Positions 25,565 through 33,939 of a stretch of 64,000 nt of DNA are shown here, in pieces; position 1 is the first letter of the stretch, and the number at the start of each line of letters is the position of its first letter. Both the position numbers and the translations under genes were made by a program. The notes beneath the pieces are model-generated. The model was given only the letters and a program-made list of their open reading frames with translations, did no database searches and was not told the origin of the DNA. The DNA is taken from the NCBI GenBank assembly GCA_017460835.1, contig JAFUAD010000046.1, forward strand, positions 62,001-126,000, in the 5' to 3' direction. The DNA is from Oscillospiraceae bacterium (GTDB lineage Bacteria > Bacillota > Clostridia > Oscillospirales > Ruminococcaceae).

Positions 25565-26829
25565 TTCGATTTTACAACGCACGGATTCTGACAATGGAGG
25601 AGCCGCTGGAGATCATATCCGGCGAGCTCTGGACAGACGGCGATAAAATTTCCTATATCGGGGAGACGCCCGCGGAGCTTCCGGAATTTGCGCGCGGGAT
25701 TGACTGCAAGGGCAATCTGCTGATGCCGAGCTTCAAGAACGCGCACACGCATTCCGCGATGACCTTTCTCCGCTCCTTTGCGGAGGATGTGCCGCTTCAG
25801 ACATGGCTGTTTGAAAAGGTATTCCCGTATGAGGACAGGCTGACCGCGGAGGATGTCTATGCCTTTGACCGGCTGGCAATTCTGGAATATCTCGCAGCAG
25901 GCACGACCGCCTTTTTCGATATGTATTTTTACCCGGAGAGCACGGTGCAGGCCGCGATTGAAAGCGGCATCCGTGCGGTGCTCTGCGGCAGTGTCAGCGG
26001 CTCCGCGAAGGATGTTGAGCGGCTCGATGAACAGTACCGCCGCTATCGGAGCATGCACCCGCGCATCGGCTACCGGCTCGGATTCCATGCGGAATACACG
26101 AGCGACGAGAGCCTGCACCGCGAGATCGTCAGGCTCTCACAAGCGGAAAAGGAGCCGGTATATACGCATATCAGCGAGACACGCTCTGAGCACGACGGCT
26201 GCATCGAGCGGCACGGCGCCTCGCCCGCGCAGTATTTTGAGTCCATCGGCATGTGGGAGATGGGCGGCGGCGGCTTCCACGGCGTCTGGTTCGATCAGGC
26301 AGACCGGGCAGTCTTCCGGCGGAACGGGCTCTGGATGGTCTCCTGCCCCTGCTCGAATGCCAAGCTCGCGAGCGGCATTGCGCCGATCAGGGAGTATTTG
26401 CAGGAGGGCGTGAATCTCGCGCTCGGTACGGACGGCGCCGCATCCAACAATGCACTGGATCCGTTCCGGGAGATGTATCTCGGAACCGTGCTGCAAAAGC
26501 TCAGAACGATGGATGCTGCGGCGATTCCGGCGGCTGCGATGCTGAAGGCGGCGACCGTCGGCTCGGCGCGCGCAATGGGGCTGCACGACTGCGACATTCT
26601 CGCTGAGGGCAAGCAGGCAGACCTGATTCTGATTGATCTGCACGCTGCAAATTTGCAGCCGCTGCACCATATTCCGGAGAGCCTTGTGCTGAGCGGCGAC
26701 CGCAGCAATGTGAAGCTGACGATGTGCGCCGGCGCGATTTTGTATGAGGACGGCGTGTACCATATCGGCGCAGAGCCGGAGGAGATCCTCGCGGACACGG
26801 AAAAGAGGATCAGACGGCTGACAGAGTGA
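25561..26829 (+). CDS. mtaD: MTA/SAH deaminase family amidohydrolase
   Basis: 422 aa metal-dependent amidohydrolase. The metal ligands HTH are at residues 62-64 (FKNAHTHSAM); YTHISET, FHGVW and the signature GTDGAASNNALDPFREM follow. The family deaminates 5'-methylthioadenosine and S-adenosylhomocysteine to the inosyl forms; guanine and cytosine deaminases are more distant relatives. With ahcY and pnp in the same operon, a role in SAM by-product salvage fits well. Confidence 0.88.
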   Translation: MIRFYNARILTMEEPLEIISGELWTDGDKISYIGETPAELPEFARGIDCKGNLLMPSFKNAHTHSAMTFLRSFAEDVPLQTWLFEKVFPYEDRLTAEDVYAFDRLAILEYLAAGTTAFFDMYFYPESTVQAAIESGIRAVLCGSVSGSAKDVERLDEQYRRYRSMHPRIGYRLGFHAEYTSDESLHREIVRLSQAEKEPVYTHISETRSEHDGCIERHGASPAQYFESIGMWEMGGGGFHGVWFDQADRAVFRRNGLWMVSCPCSNAKLASGIAPIREYLQEGVNLALGTDGAASNNALDPFREMYLGTVLQKLRTMDAAAIPAAAMLKAATVGSARAMGLHDCDILAEGKQADLILIDLHAANLQPLHHIPESLVLSGDRSNVKLTMCAGAILYEDGVYHIGAEPEEILADTEKRIRRLTE

Positions 26830-26877
26830 TGTTTGTATGACATTTGATTGCTTGTATGACTTTTGAGGGGGAGAATT

Positions 26878-29502
26878 ATGAAAAGACGCATCTTTTGCGG
26901 AATGCTTGCGCTGACCGTTGCTGCTGCGGCGATGCCCGCAATGCCCGCATCCGCAGCACAGGAGCCCGGACTTCTCGATGTGAGCGGGTTCTCGGTCATG
27001 GACGAAAATCTTGTATATATCGGCGCGGATTATCTCAATCCGGCATCGGTGCTGTTCAACGATCAGGACAAGGTGCCGGCGTCGCCGGACAATACTGCGG
27101 TCGATTCGGAATTGTGGAAGGCGACCGATAAATCGAAAAACTGGAAGCCGAATTTGCAGTCGGAGTTCGGGGAGGATTCCTTTTATCTCGATCTCGGCGC
27201 AAATTATGTCATCACCGGCATCTGCTTTCTCGACAACAACGGCATACAGGACTGGCTGATTCAGGACGGCGAGCCGTTTGCGTGGAAGGAGCGCGGCAGC
27301 TTCACGACGGACTGGTATCAGGCGTGGCGCGGCGTGAGCTTTGAAAATCCGCGCGCGACGCGGTATCTGCGCTTCTCGACGCCCTGCGGCGACAGCGGCG
27401 TCAGCGAGCTTGCGATCTACGGCTACAAGGCATCGGAGCTGACCGCCGAGCAGCTCGCAAAAACTGCATCGCATCCGGCAGCGGGGGAGAAAACCAATCT
27501 GACCGCCGGGCAGCGCATCGGCTTCAACGCGTTTATCGACGACCCGATGACCGCGATCATGGCGGCGGGAAATGTCCGCGAATACCACAATTTCAGCTGG
27601 CTGCTCGATGCAGACGGAAGGGTGAAATTCACGCAGGGCACATGGGGCGATATGGACAGCTATTACGGCGCGATGAAGGCGCAGGGCATCAGCATCATCC
27701 CGTGCTTTCAGGCGAGCAGCCCCGTGATCTACGGCGAGGACAAGGCGCCGGAGATCGCCGTGAAAAAGGGCGATGACACGACCGACCCGCAGAGCTATGC
27801 GCTCCATGCGCAGGCGATGTATCAGGTCGCGGCGCGCTACGGCAGTAACCCTGACGTCGATCCTGAGACGCTCAATGTCGCAGACGGCTCCGAGCCGAAG
27901 ATCGGGCTCGGACTGCTGGAGGCTGCCGAGAACTGCAATGAGCCGAACAAGACATGGAGCGGAAAGGCGAGCTTTTACAGCCCCTATGAGCTTGCGGCGA
28001 TGTGCTCTGCGGACTACGACGGGCATGAGGGCGCGATTCCGAATGCCGGCGTGAAGCAGGCAGACCCGGATTTCAAGCTCGCGATGGGCGGCATGCTCTC
28101 GACGGCTTCGCTGCTCGATTATCTCTCCGAGATGAAGCTCTGGTTCAATTATCACCGCAGCGACGGAATGTTTGCCGTCGATATCATCAATGTGCATCTC
28201 GGGCCGGATACATACAATCCGGAGGATTCCTCGTTTGTGGAGCGCATCCGGGAGATTCAGGCGTGGATGGACGAAAACGCGCCCGGCACCGAGCTCTGGA
28301 TCTCGGAATTTGAGATTCCGATGGCCGACGCCGAAACCGAAGGCACCGATAATCATGACAACGAGCAGTATCAGCTCCGCTATGCGCAGCGTGTTGCGCG
28401 GACCTACCTTGCCGCAGTCGGCGCAGGAGTAGACCGCATGACCAAGTTCCAGCTCCGCGACGAGGGCGAGGGTGTGTATTACAATTCCGGTCTCGTCACC
28501 GGAAAGGGCGAGTGGAACAAAAAGCTCGCGTGGTATTACACCGCATGCATGACCAATGTGCTGAAAAACGCGGATTTCACCGCGGATGAATCCGCGGACG
28601 GCATCTGCAAGTATGTGTTCACCGACCGGATCACCGGCGATGTGATCTACTGCCTCTGGTCGCCGACCAGTGAGGACAAGGTCGTGAAGGGCTACAGCCT
28701 TGCCCTGCCGATGAACGGCAATGCCTATCTGACCGTACCCGGCACCTATGCCGAGGGCACCGTGACCGAGCTTTCTGCCGGCAAGCGCAGCGTTTCGGTC
28801 GATGTCTCCGAGACGCCGGTGTTCGTGACGGTCTCTGCGCAGAAAAAGCAGATCGTGAACGGCAAGGGTCAGTACATCAAACCGCAGTCGCTCTGCCTGA
28901 CTGCCGATCAGAGCACGGAGGTCTGCGACCTCAGCACCGCGCCCGCAGACAGCAAGCTCAACCAGTTTTACCGGATGTTTGACGAGCCGGATACCATGCC
29001 GGAGATGATCTACGGCGACACCGCAGCGCTCGCAAAGCCGGAGACCAACGTCAACCAGTCGAATATTACCTGCTATGTCACGCTGGACCGCCCGTATGTC
29101 ATCACCGGCTTCAGCATTTACGATACTTACGGCACCGGCAGCTTTGAGATTTACGATGCCGCGACCGATACGCTGCTGTTTTCCTCCGGAATGGGCGGGT
29201 ACATGTCCCGCGACACCGTTCTGATCCCGGATTCCGCCCCGACCGCGACGCTGAAGATCGTCAAGGGCGGCGGCGACCTCAACGAGTGTGCCGTATACGG
29301 CTATCCGGCGCCCGCAGAATGCGCGATGGACGTCACCGGAGACGGAATCTTTGATCTCCGCGATGCTGTTGCCCTGAGCCGCTGGCTCTGTGAGGGCAGC
29401 TCCCCGCAGATGGTCAACTGGAAGGCGGGCGACTGCAACCTTGACGGAAAGCTGAACGCAGTTGACCTGACTTTGATGAAGCGCGCCCTGATGAAAGGAT
29501 AA
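26878..29502 (+). CDS. Secreted dockerin-bearing glycosidase-like protein
   Basis: 874 aa. Signal peptide (residues 1-27, cleaved after ASA), a discoidin-like beta domain (about 40-185; FYLDLGANYVITGICFLDN), a clan GH-A-like barrel with probable acid/base in AENCNEPNKTW (E355) and nucleophile in ELWISEFEIP (E477), a second discoidin-like region (about 700-810), and a type I dockerin at about 815-874 with two Ca-binding repeats (DVTGDGIFDLRDAVALSRWL; DCNLDGKLNAVDLTLMKRAL). It should be carried on a cellulosome through cohesin binding. The glycan target is unknown. GAGGGGGAG precedes the ATG. Confidence 0.8.
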   Translation: MKRRIFCGMLALTVAAAAMPAMPASAAQEPGLLDVSGFSVMDENLVYIGADYLNPASVLFNDQDKVPASPDNTAVDSELWKATDKSKNWKPNLQSEFGEDSFYLDLGANYVITGICFLDNNGIQDWLIQDGEPFAWKERGSFTTDWYQAWRGVSFENPRATRYLRFSTPCGDSGVSELAIYGYKASELTAEQLAKTASHPAAGEKTNLTAGQRIGFNAFIDDPMTAIMAAGNVREYHNFSWLLDADGRVKFTQGTWGDMDSYYGAMKAQGISIIPCFQASSPVIYGEDKAPEIAVKKGDDTTDPQSYALHAQAMYQVAARYGSNPDVDPETLNVADGSEPKIGLGLLEAAENCNEPNKTWSGKASFYSPYELAAMCSADYDGHEGAIPNAGVKQADPDFKLAMGGMLSTASLLDYLSEMKLWFNYHRSDGMFAVDIINVHLGPDTYNPEDSSFVERIREIQAWMDENAPGTELWISEFEIPMADAETEGTDNHDNEQYQLRYAQRVARTYLAAVGAGVDRMTKFQLRDEGEGVYYNSGLVTGKGEWNKKLAWYYTACMTNVLKNADFTADESADGICKYVFTDRITGDVIYCLWSPTSEDKVVKGYSLALPMNGNAYLTVPGTYAEGTVTELSAGKRSVSVDVSETPVFVTVSAQKKQIVNGKGQYIKPQSLCLTADQSTEVCDLSTAPADSKLNQFYRMFDEPDTMPEMIYGDTAALAKPETNVNQSNITCYVTLDRPYVITGFSIYDTYGTGSFEIYDAATDTLLFSSGMGGYMSRDTVLIPDSAPTATLKIVKGGGDLNECAVYGYPAPAECAMDVTGDGIFDLRDAVALSRWLCEGSSPQMVNWKAGDCNLDGKLNAVDLTLMKRALMKG

Positions 29503-29534
29503 GCAAATATAATATGTGAGTAAGGAATCCTATT

Positions 29535-30971
29535 ATGTCTGACAGAAATCTGAATTCCGTTACACCCGAACGGATGTATCAACTCGCAGGCAAATGCTTT
29601 GCCGGATATCTCGGGTACCCCTCCATTGAGCACATGCTGAGGAAATCGAGCTGCTTTGCTGCCGATCTGATCCGGAACTCCGTCAGCGGACTGTACCTGA
29701 CGGAGCCGCTGCGGCATCTGTATCCGCAGATGAAGCAGGCGGATTTTGAAACAGTGCTGGAGCTGCTCTCGGAGAAGTGCCGGGCAGTTGAGCCCGACCC
29801 GCCCCTCAGCACGATGTTTTCGCCGGATACGCTCCTCTCCCGGTTTCAGGCGGGGGAGCAGTATGTGCAGACGGAGGTGAACTGCTCTCTGATGGGCATT
29901 GCCTACCGGCTGCTGATCGGCTGCGCGCTGTATGAGGATGCAGCGGGCATCTGTGCGTTGTTTTTGATCTGCAATGTCACGCAGATGCAGGAATCGGACA
30001 GCCGCCTGATGCGCATGGTGGAATTTGACGGCCTGACGGGGCTCTATAACCGCAGCGCCGGCGATGTGCATATCATGGATTATTTCCGGCATTATCCGCA
30101 GGACAGCGCCGCGGTTTTGCTGATCGACCTTGACTATTTCAAGCGGTTCAATGACCAGTACGGCCATGATATCGGCGATCTGGTGCTGCGGGCGGCTGCG
30201 CGGCAGATGGAAAAATGCTTCGGGCGCGACAGCGTGATCGTCCGCAACGGCGGCGACGAATTCCTGATCCTGCTGAAAAACCGCACACAGAAGGAGGCCG
30301 AGGAGGAGATCGGACGGTTCTTCGCCGAGCCGCATCTTGTCACGAAGCAGGAAAAAACCTACCGGTTCTCGTTCTCGATCGGCTATGCGATGTACCCCGA
30401 GCAGGGCACGGAATATCACGACCTTGCGATGAAGGCGGATATCGCGATGTACCATGTCAAGATGCATCACCGCAGCAATTTTGTGCAGTTCCGGCAGGAT
30501 ATGCGCAACCAGAAGCGGACGCAGCTCAGCTTCCATCTGGGCGATCTGGTCTCCGGGATTCCCGGCGCGATTTTGGTATATAAGGCGGATGAGACCGAGG
30601 AGATCCTTTTTGCAAATGACCAGCTCTATGCGCTGTTTGAGTGCGATTCGATGCAGGAACTGCTGCAATTCAGCGGCGACAGCTTCCGGAATATCGTGCA
30701 TCCGGACGATCTCGACCGCGTCGAGCGGGAGATTTTCTCGCAGCTCAAAACCAATCCGCACGGGCTGGACTATGTCAGCTACCGGATCATCACCAAAACC
30801 GGAAAAATCAAAATGATCGACGACATCGGGCATCTGGTACACAGCCCGCGCTACGGCAATATTTTCTATGTGTTCCTCTATGACCGGCTGCAAAAGGAGC
30901 AGATCGTCGCAGAGGGCAAGGAGATCGAGCTGGCGGAGGCAGAGGCCGCGGAACAGGAGGGAACGTCTTGA
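29535..30971 (+). CDS. Diguanylate cyclase (GGDEF) with C-terminal PAS-like domain
   Basis: 478 aa, no membrane helix. Residues 1-155 are an unrecognised sensor-like region; the GGDEF domain (about 160-320) has FDGLTGLYNR, LLIDLDYFKRFNDQYGHDIG and an intact active-site GGDEF at 239-243, so it should make cyclic-di-GMP. A PAS-like domain follows at about 345-455 (EEILFANDQLYALFECDSM, IVHPDDLDRVEREIF). Sensor domain after GGDEF reverses the commonest order. Its stop overlaps the TTG start of the GH3 gene. Confidence 0.85.
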   Translation: MSDRNLNSVTPERMYQLAGKCFAGYLGYPSIEHMLRKSSCFAADLIRNSVSGLYLTEPLRHLYPQMKQADFETVLELLSEKCRAVEPDPPLSTMFSPDTLLSRFQAGEQYVQTEVNCSLMGIAYRLLIGCALYEDAAGICALFLICNVTQMQESDSRLMRMVEFDGLTGLYNRSAGDVHIMDYFRHYPQDSAAVLLIDLDYFKRFNDQYGHDIGDLVLRAAARQMEKCFGRDSVIVRNGGDEFLILLKNRTQKEAEEEIGRFFAEPHLVTKQEKTYRFSFSIGYAMYPEQGTEYHDLAMKADIAMYHVKMHHRSNFVQFRQDMRNQKRTQLSFHLGDLVSGIPGAILVYKADETEEILFANDQLYALFECDSMQELLQFSGDSFRNIVHPDDLDRVEREIFSQLKTNPHGLDYVSYRIITKTGKIKMIDDIGHLVHSPRYGNIFYVFLYDRLQKEQIVAEGKEIELAEAEAAEQEGTS

Positions 30972-33751
30972 AACGGGTACTGGACTGGAATCGGTATTTG
31001 CAGCTTGCCGCCGATGCGGTTTCGGAGGGCATTGTCATGCTCCGGAACGAAAACCGCGCGCTGCCGCTTCCGCAGGGAGAGCAGATTGCGGTGTTCGGGC
31101 GGATGCAGCTTCATTATTATAAAAGCGGCACCGGCTCCGGCGGCATGGTCAATGTATCAAAGGTCACCGGAATTTTAGACGGGCTGCTGGAGGCGGGCGT
31201 GCGGGTTTATGAGCCGCTGCTCGCGGTTTACCGAAAATGGGACGAAGCGCACCCCTATGACCTCGGCGAGGGCTGGGGCGGCGAGCCGTGGTCTCAGGAG
31301 GAGATGCCGCTCAGCGACGCGCTCGTACAGCAGGCAGCGGCGGTATGCAGCCGCGCCGTTGTCGTCATCGGCAGGACTGCCGGCGAGGAGCAGGATAACC
31401 GGCTTGCAAAGGGCTCCTTTTACCTCACCGATCAGGAAAATGAAATGCTCCGGCTTTGCAGGGCGCATTTTCAGTATGTCATTGTGCTGCTGAACACCGG
31501 AAATCTCGTAGATATGCACTTTGTCGAGGCGTATGCGCCCGATTCCGTGCTGTATGTCTGGCAGGGCGGCATGACCGGCGGCACTGGCACCGCCGCGGTA
31601 CTGACCGGCGCGGTGTCTCCGAGCGGCAAGCTCCCCGATACGATTGCGCGGGAGATCCGCGATTACCCCTCCGACAAAAACTTCGGGAATCCCGACGTCA
31701 ATTACTATCAGGAGGATATCTACGTCGGCTACCGGTACTTCGAGACCTTTGCGCGGGACTGCGTTCTGTATCCCTTCGGCTTCGGCCTATCGTATACATC
31801 GTTTTCCGTGCATTCCTTGCAGGACGGCAGAAGAATCCGCGTGACCGTGACCAATACCGGCGCTGCTGCCGGAAAAGAGGTCGTGCAGCTATACTGCGAG
31901 GCGCCGCAGGGCAAGCTCGGCAAGCCCTCGCGCCTGCTGCTTGCCTTCCGCAAGACCCGTCTGCTTCAGCCCGGCGAGTCGGAGCAGATGCTGTTCTGTG
32001 CGGAGGTTCCGGGCTCATACGACGACAGCGGCGTGACCGGGCATGCGCATGCTTGGGTGATCGAGGCGGGGGAGTACCGCTATTATGTCGGCACAAGCGT
32101 CCGCGATGCAGAATATATCGGCTGCTTGCAGCAGGATGAGCTGCTCGTCGTGCTGCAATGCAGGCAGGCGATGCCGCCCGTCCGGGCATTCCAGCGTATG
32201 AAGCCGGAGGTCGTCCGCGGCGGCATCCGGGTCGCTTATGAGGATGTTCCGCTGATGCAGTTTGATGAAGCGGCGCGGCGGATGGAATCGCTGCCGGATG
32301 CTTTGCCGGAGAAGAAGGCCGGCATTGTGCTCGCCGATGTGCTGCGCGGCGATGCGGATATGGACAGCTTTATCGCACAGCTCTCCGATTCCGAGCTTGC
32401 GCAGATGATGCGCGGCGAGGGCATGGGCAGCCCGCGCGTGACACCGGGCACCGCCTCGGCGTTCGGCGGCGTGACCGATGCGCTCAGCGCTTACGGGATT
32501 CCGGCGGGCTGCTGCTCGGACGGCCCCTCCGGGATGCGGCTGGACTGCGGCACCAAGGCATTCAGTCTGCCGAACGGCACGATGCTGGCATCGACCTTCA
32601 ATCCGCCGCTGCTGACCGGAATGTTCACCTGCGTCGGGCTGGAAATGGCGGCAAATCATGTGGACTGCCTGCTCGGCCCCGGCATGAATCTGCACCGCCA
32701 CCCCTTGAACGGGCGCAATTTCGAGTATTTCTCGGAGGATCCGTATCTGACCGGCATGATCGCGGCGGCAGAGCTCAGAGGGCTGCATGCAGCCGGCGTC
32801 ACCGGTACGCTCAAGCATTTCTGCGGAAACAATCAGGAGACCCGCCGTCATTTTCTCGATGGCGTTGTCTCCGAACGCGCCCTGCGCGAGCTGTATCTGA
32901 GGAGCTTCGAGATCGCCGTGATCGAGGGCGAGGCGCAGTCGGTCATGACGACCTACGGCTCGGTGAACGGGCTCTGGACCGCCGGAAATTACGATCTCGT
33001 CACCGAAATTCTCCGGAAGGAATGGGGATTCACGGGCTTTGTGATGACGGACTGGTGGGCGAATATCAACGAGCGCGGGCAGGGGCCCGATCAGCGGGAT
33101 TTCGCGGCAATGGTCCGCGCACAGAACGATGTTTACATGGTCTGCGCCGACTGCGAGACGCATGATGACAATATTATGGAAGCGCTGCGTGAGGGCACGC
33201 TGACCCGCGGTGAATTGCAGCGGAATGCGGCGAATATCTGCCGGTTTTTGCTGCATACGAATGCGATGAAGCGGCTGCTCGGCGAGGACACTGAGCCTCA
33301 GATCGTGAACCGCCCGGCGGAGGAGCAGGACAGCGGTGAGCCGGTCGTGTTCTATGAGCTGCCGGATTCACTGACGATTCCGCTTTCCGGCATCTGTACC
33401 GACCGCGGTACCTCGTTCTCGTTCGCGCTTGATGCGAAAACGCCCGGCTGGTACCGCGTGACGCTGACCGCCTCCTCGACGCAGGGTGCGCTCGCGCAGA
33501 TTCCGGTGACGCTGTTCAGCATGGGTACCGCGAGCGGCACTTTCACATGGAACGGCACGGACGGCAAGCCGGTTTCCTTCAGCAAAAAGATTCCGATTTT
33601 CTCGCGTTACAGTGCGCTGCGGCTGTATTTTGCACAGAGCGGCCTGCACATGGAGTCGATCCGCTTCGATGCGCTGCATGAGGAGCCGGTCGATCTCTCG
33701 GCGCTTGCAGAGCAGCATTCTGATGAAATGGAGCGCAAGCTCGATTCGTGA
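30968..33751 (+). CDS. GH3 beta-glycosidase with permuted domain order
   Basis: 927 aa, no signal peptide, so cytoplasmic. The usual C-terminal alpha/beta-sandwich (GIVMLRNENRALPLPQGE, then GQ-like WQGGMTGGTGTAAVLTGA and FGFGLSYTSF) and a fibronectin-like domain come first; the catalytic barrel follows, with SDGPSGMRLD, GPGMNLHRHPLNGRNFEYFS, TLKHFCGNNQE and the nucleophile D695 in GFVMTDWWAN. Permuted GH3 beta-glucosidases occur in Ruminococcus. It probably cleaves imported cello-oligosaccharides. TTG start at 30968, preceded by AGGAGG, overlaps the GGDEF stop. Confidence 0.9.
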   Translation: MKRVLDWNRYLQLAADAVSEGIVMLRNENRALPLPQGEQIAVFGRMQLHYYKSGTGSGGMVNVSKVTGILDGLLEAGVRVYEPLLAVYRKWDEAHPYDLGEGWGGEPWSQEEMPLSDALVQQAAAVCSRAVVVIGRTAGEEQDNRLAKGSFYLTDQENEMLRLCRAHFQYVIVLLNTGNLVDMHFVEAYAPDSVLYVWQGGMTGGTGTAAVLTGAVSPSGKLPDTIAREIRDYPSDKNFGNPDVNYYQEDIYVGYRYFETFARDCVLYPFGFGLSYTSFSVHSLQDGRRIRVTVTNTGAAAGKEVVQLYCEAPQGKLGKPSRLLLAFRKTRLLQPGESEQMLFCAEVPGSYDDSGVTGHAHAWVIEAGEYRYYVGTSVRDAEYIGCLQQDELLVVLQCRQAMPPVRAFQRMKPEVVRGGIRVAYEDVPLMQFDEAARRMESLPDALPEKKAGIVLADVLRGDADMDSFIAQLSDSELAQMMRGEGMGSPRVTPGTASAFGGVTDALSAYGIPAGCCSDGPSGMRLDCGTKAFSLPNGTMLASTFNPPLLTGMFTCVGLEMAANHVDCLLGPGMNLHRHPLNGRNFEYFSEDPYLTGMIAAAELRGLHAAGVTGTLKHFCGNNQETRRHFLDGVVSERALRELYLRSFEIAVIEGEAQSVMTTYGSVNGLWTAGNYDLVTEILRKEWGFTGFVMTDWWANINERGQGPDQRDFAAMVRAQNDVYMVCADCETHDDNIMEALREGTLTRGELQRNAANICRFLLHTNAMKRLLGEDTEPQIVNRPAEEQDSGEPVVFYELPDSLTIPLSGICTDRGTSFSFALDAKTPGWYRVTLTASSTQGALAQIPVTLFSMGTASGTFTWNGTDGKPVSFSKKIPIFSRYSALRLYFAQSGLHMESIRFDALHEEPVDLSALAEQHSDEMERKLDS

Positions 33752-33760
33752 CAGAAAATG

Positions 33761-33782
33761 CCCCGTTCAGCAATGAGCGGGG
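33761..33782 (+). terminator. Hairpin after GH3
   Basis: CCCCG pairs with CGGGG (33761-33765 with 33778-33782), extended by weaker pairs, 10 bp after the GH3 stop. There is no clear T-run after it, so it may stabilise the mRNA end or terminate weakly. Confidence 0.45.
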
Positions 33783-33846
33783 TAGATTCATCGGATTTCG
33801 GATATCATAATGCTGGTAAAAAATAGCTTTTTTTATAAAAAAGTAC

Positions 33847-33875
33847 TTGACAAATCCGTCTGACAGTGATATAAT
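33847..33875 (+). promoter_or_regulatory. Consensus sigma-A promoter of the TerD-like gene
   Basis: -35 TTGACA (33847-33852), 17-bp spacer, -10 TATAAT (33870-33875): a perfect match. The leader is about 58 nt. Codons upstream of 33937 that are in frame with the gene lie inside this promoter and leader and are not used. Confidence 0.85.
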
Positions 33876-33939
33876 GATAAGCTATCCGCTGAATCCAAAC
33901 AGGCCGCAGCGGAAATTTTACCGATCACGGAGGCGCATG

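Noticed and set aside
26137-28356. 739-codon open frame on the minus strand
   Set aside because: It is antisense to mtaD and the dockerin glycosidase, which both have clear motifs; long antisense frames are expected in GC-rich coding DNA.
33847-33936. Upstream extension of the TerD-like protein starting with a TTG at 33847
   Set aside because: That TTG is the -35 box of a perfect promoter and the extension lies in promoter and leader; the ATGs at 33937/33940 follow GGAGG.
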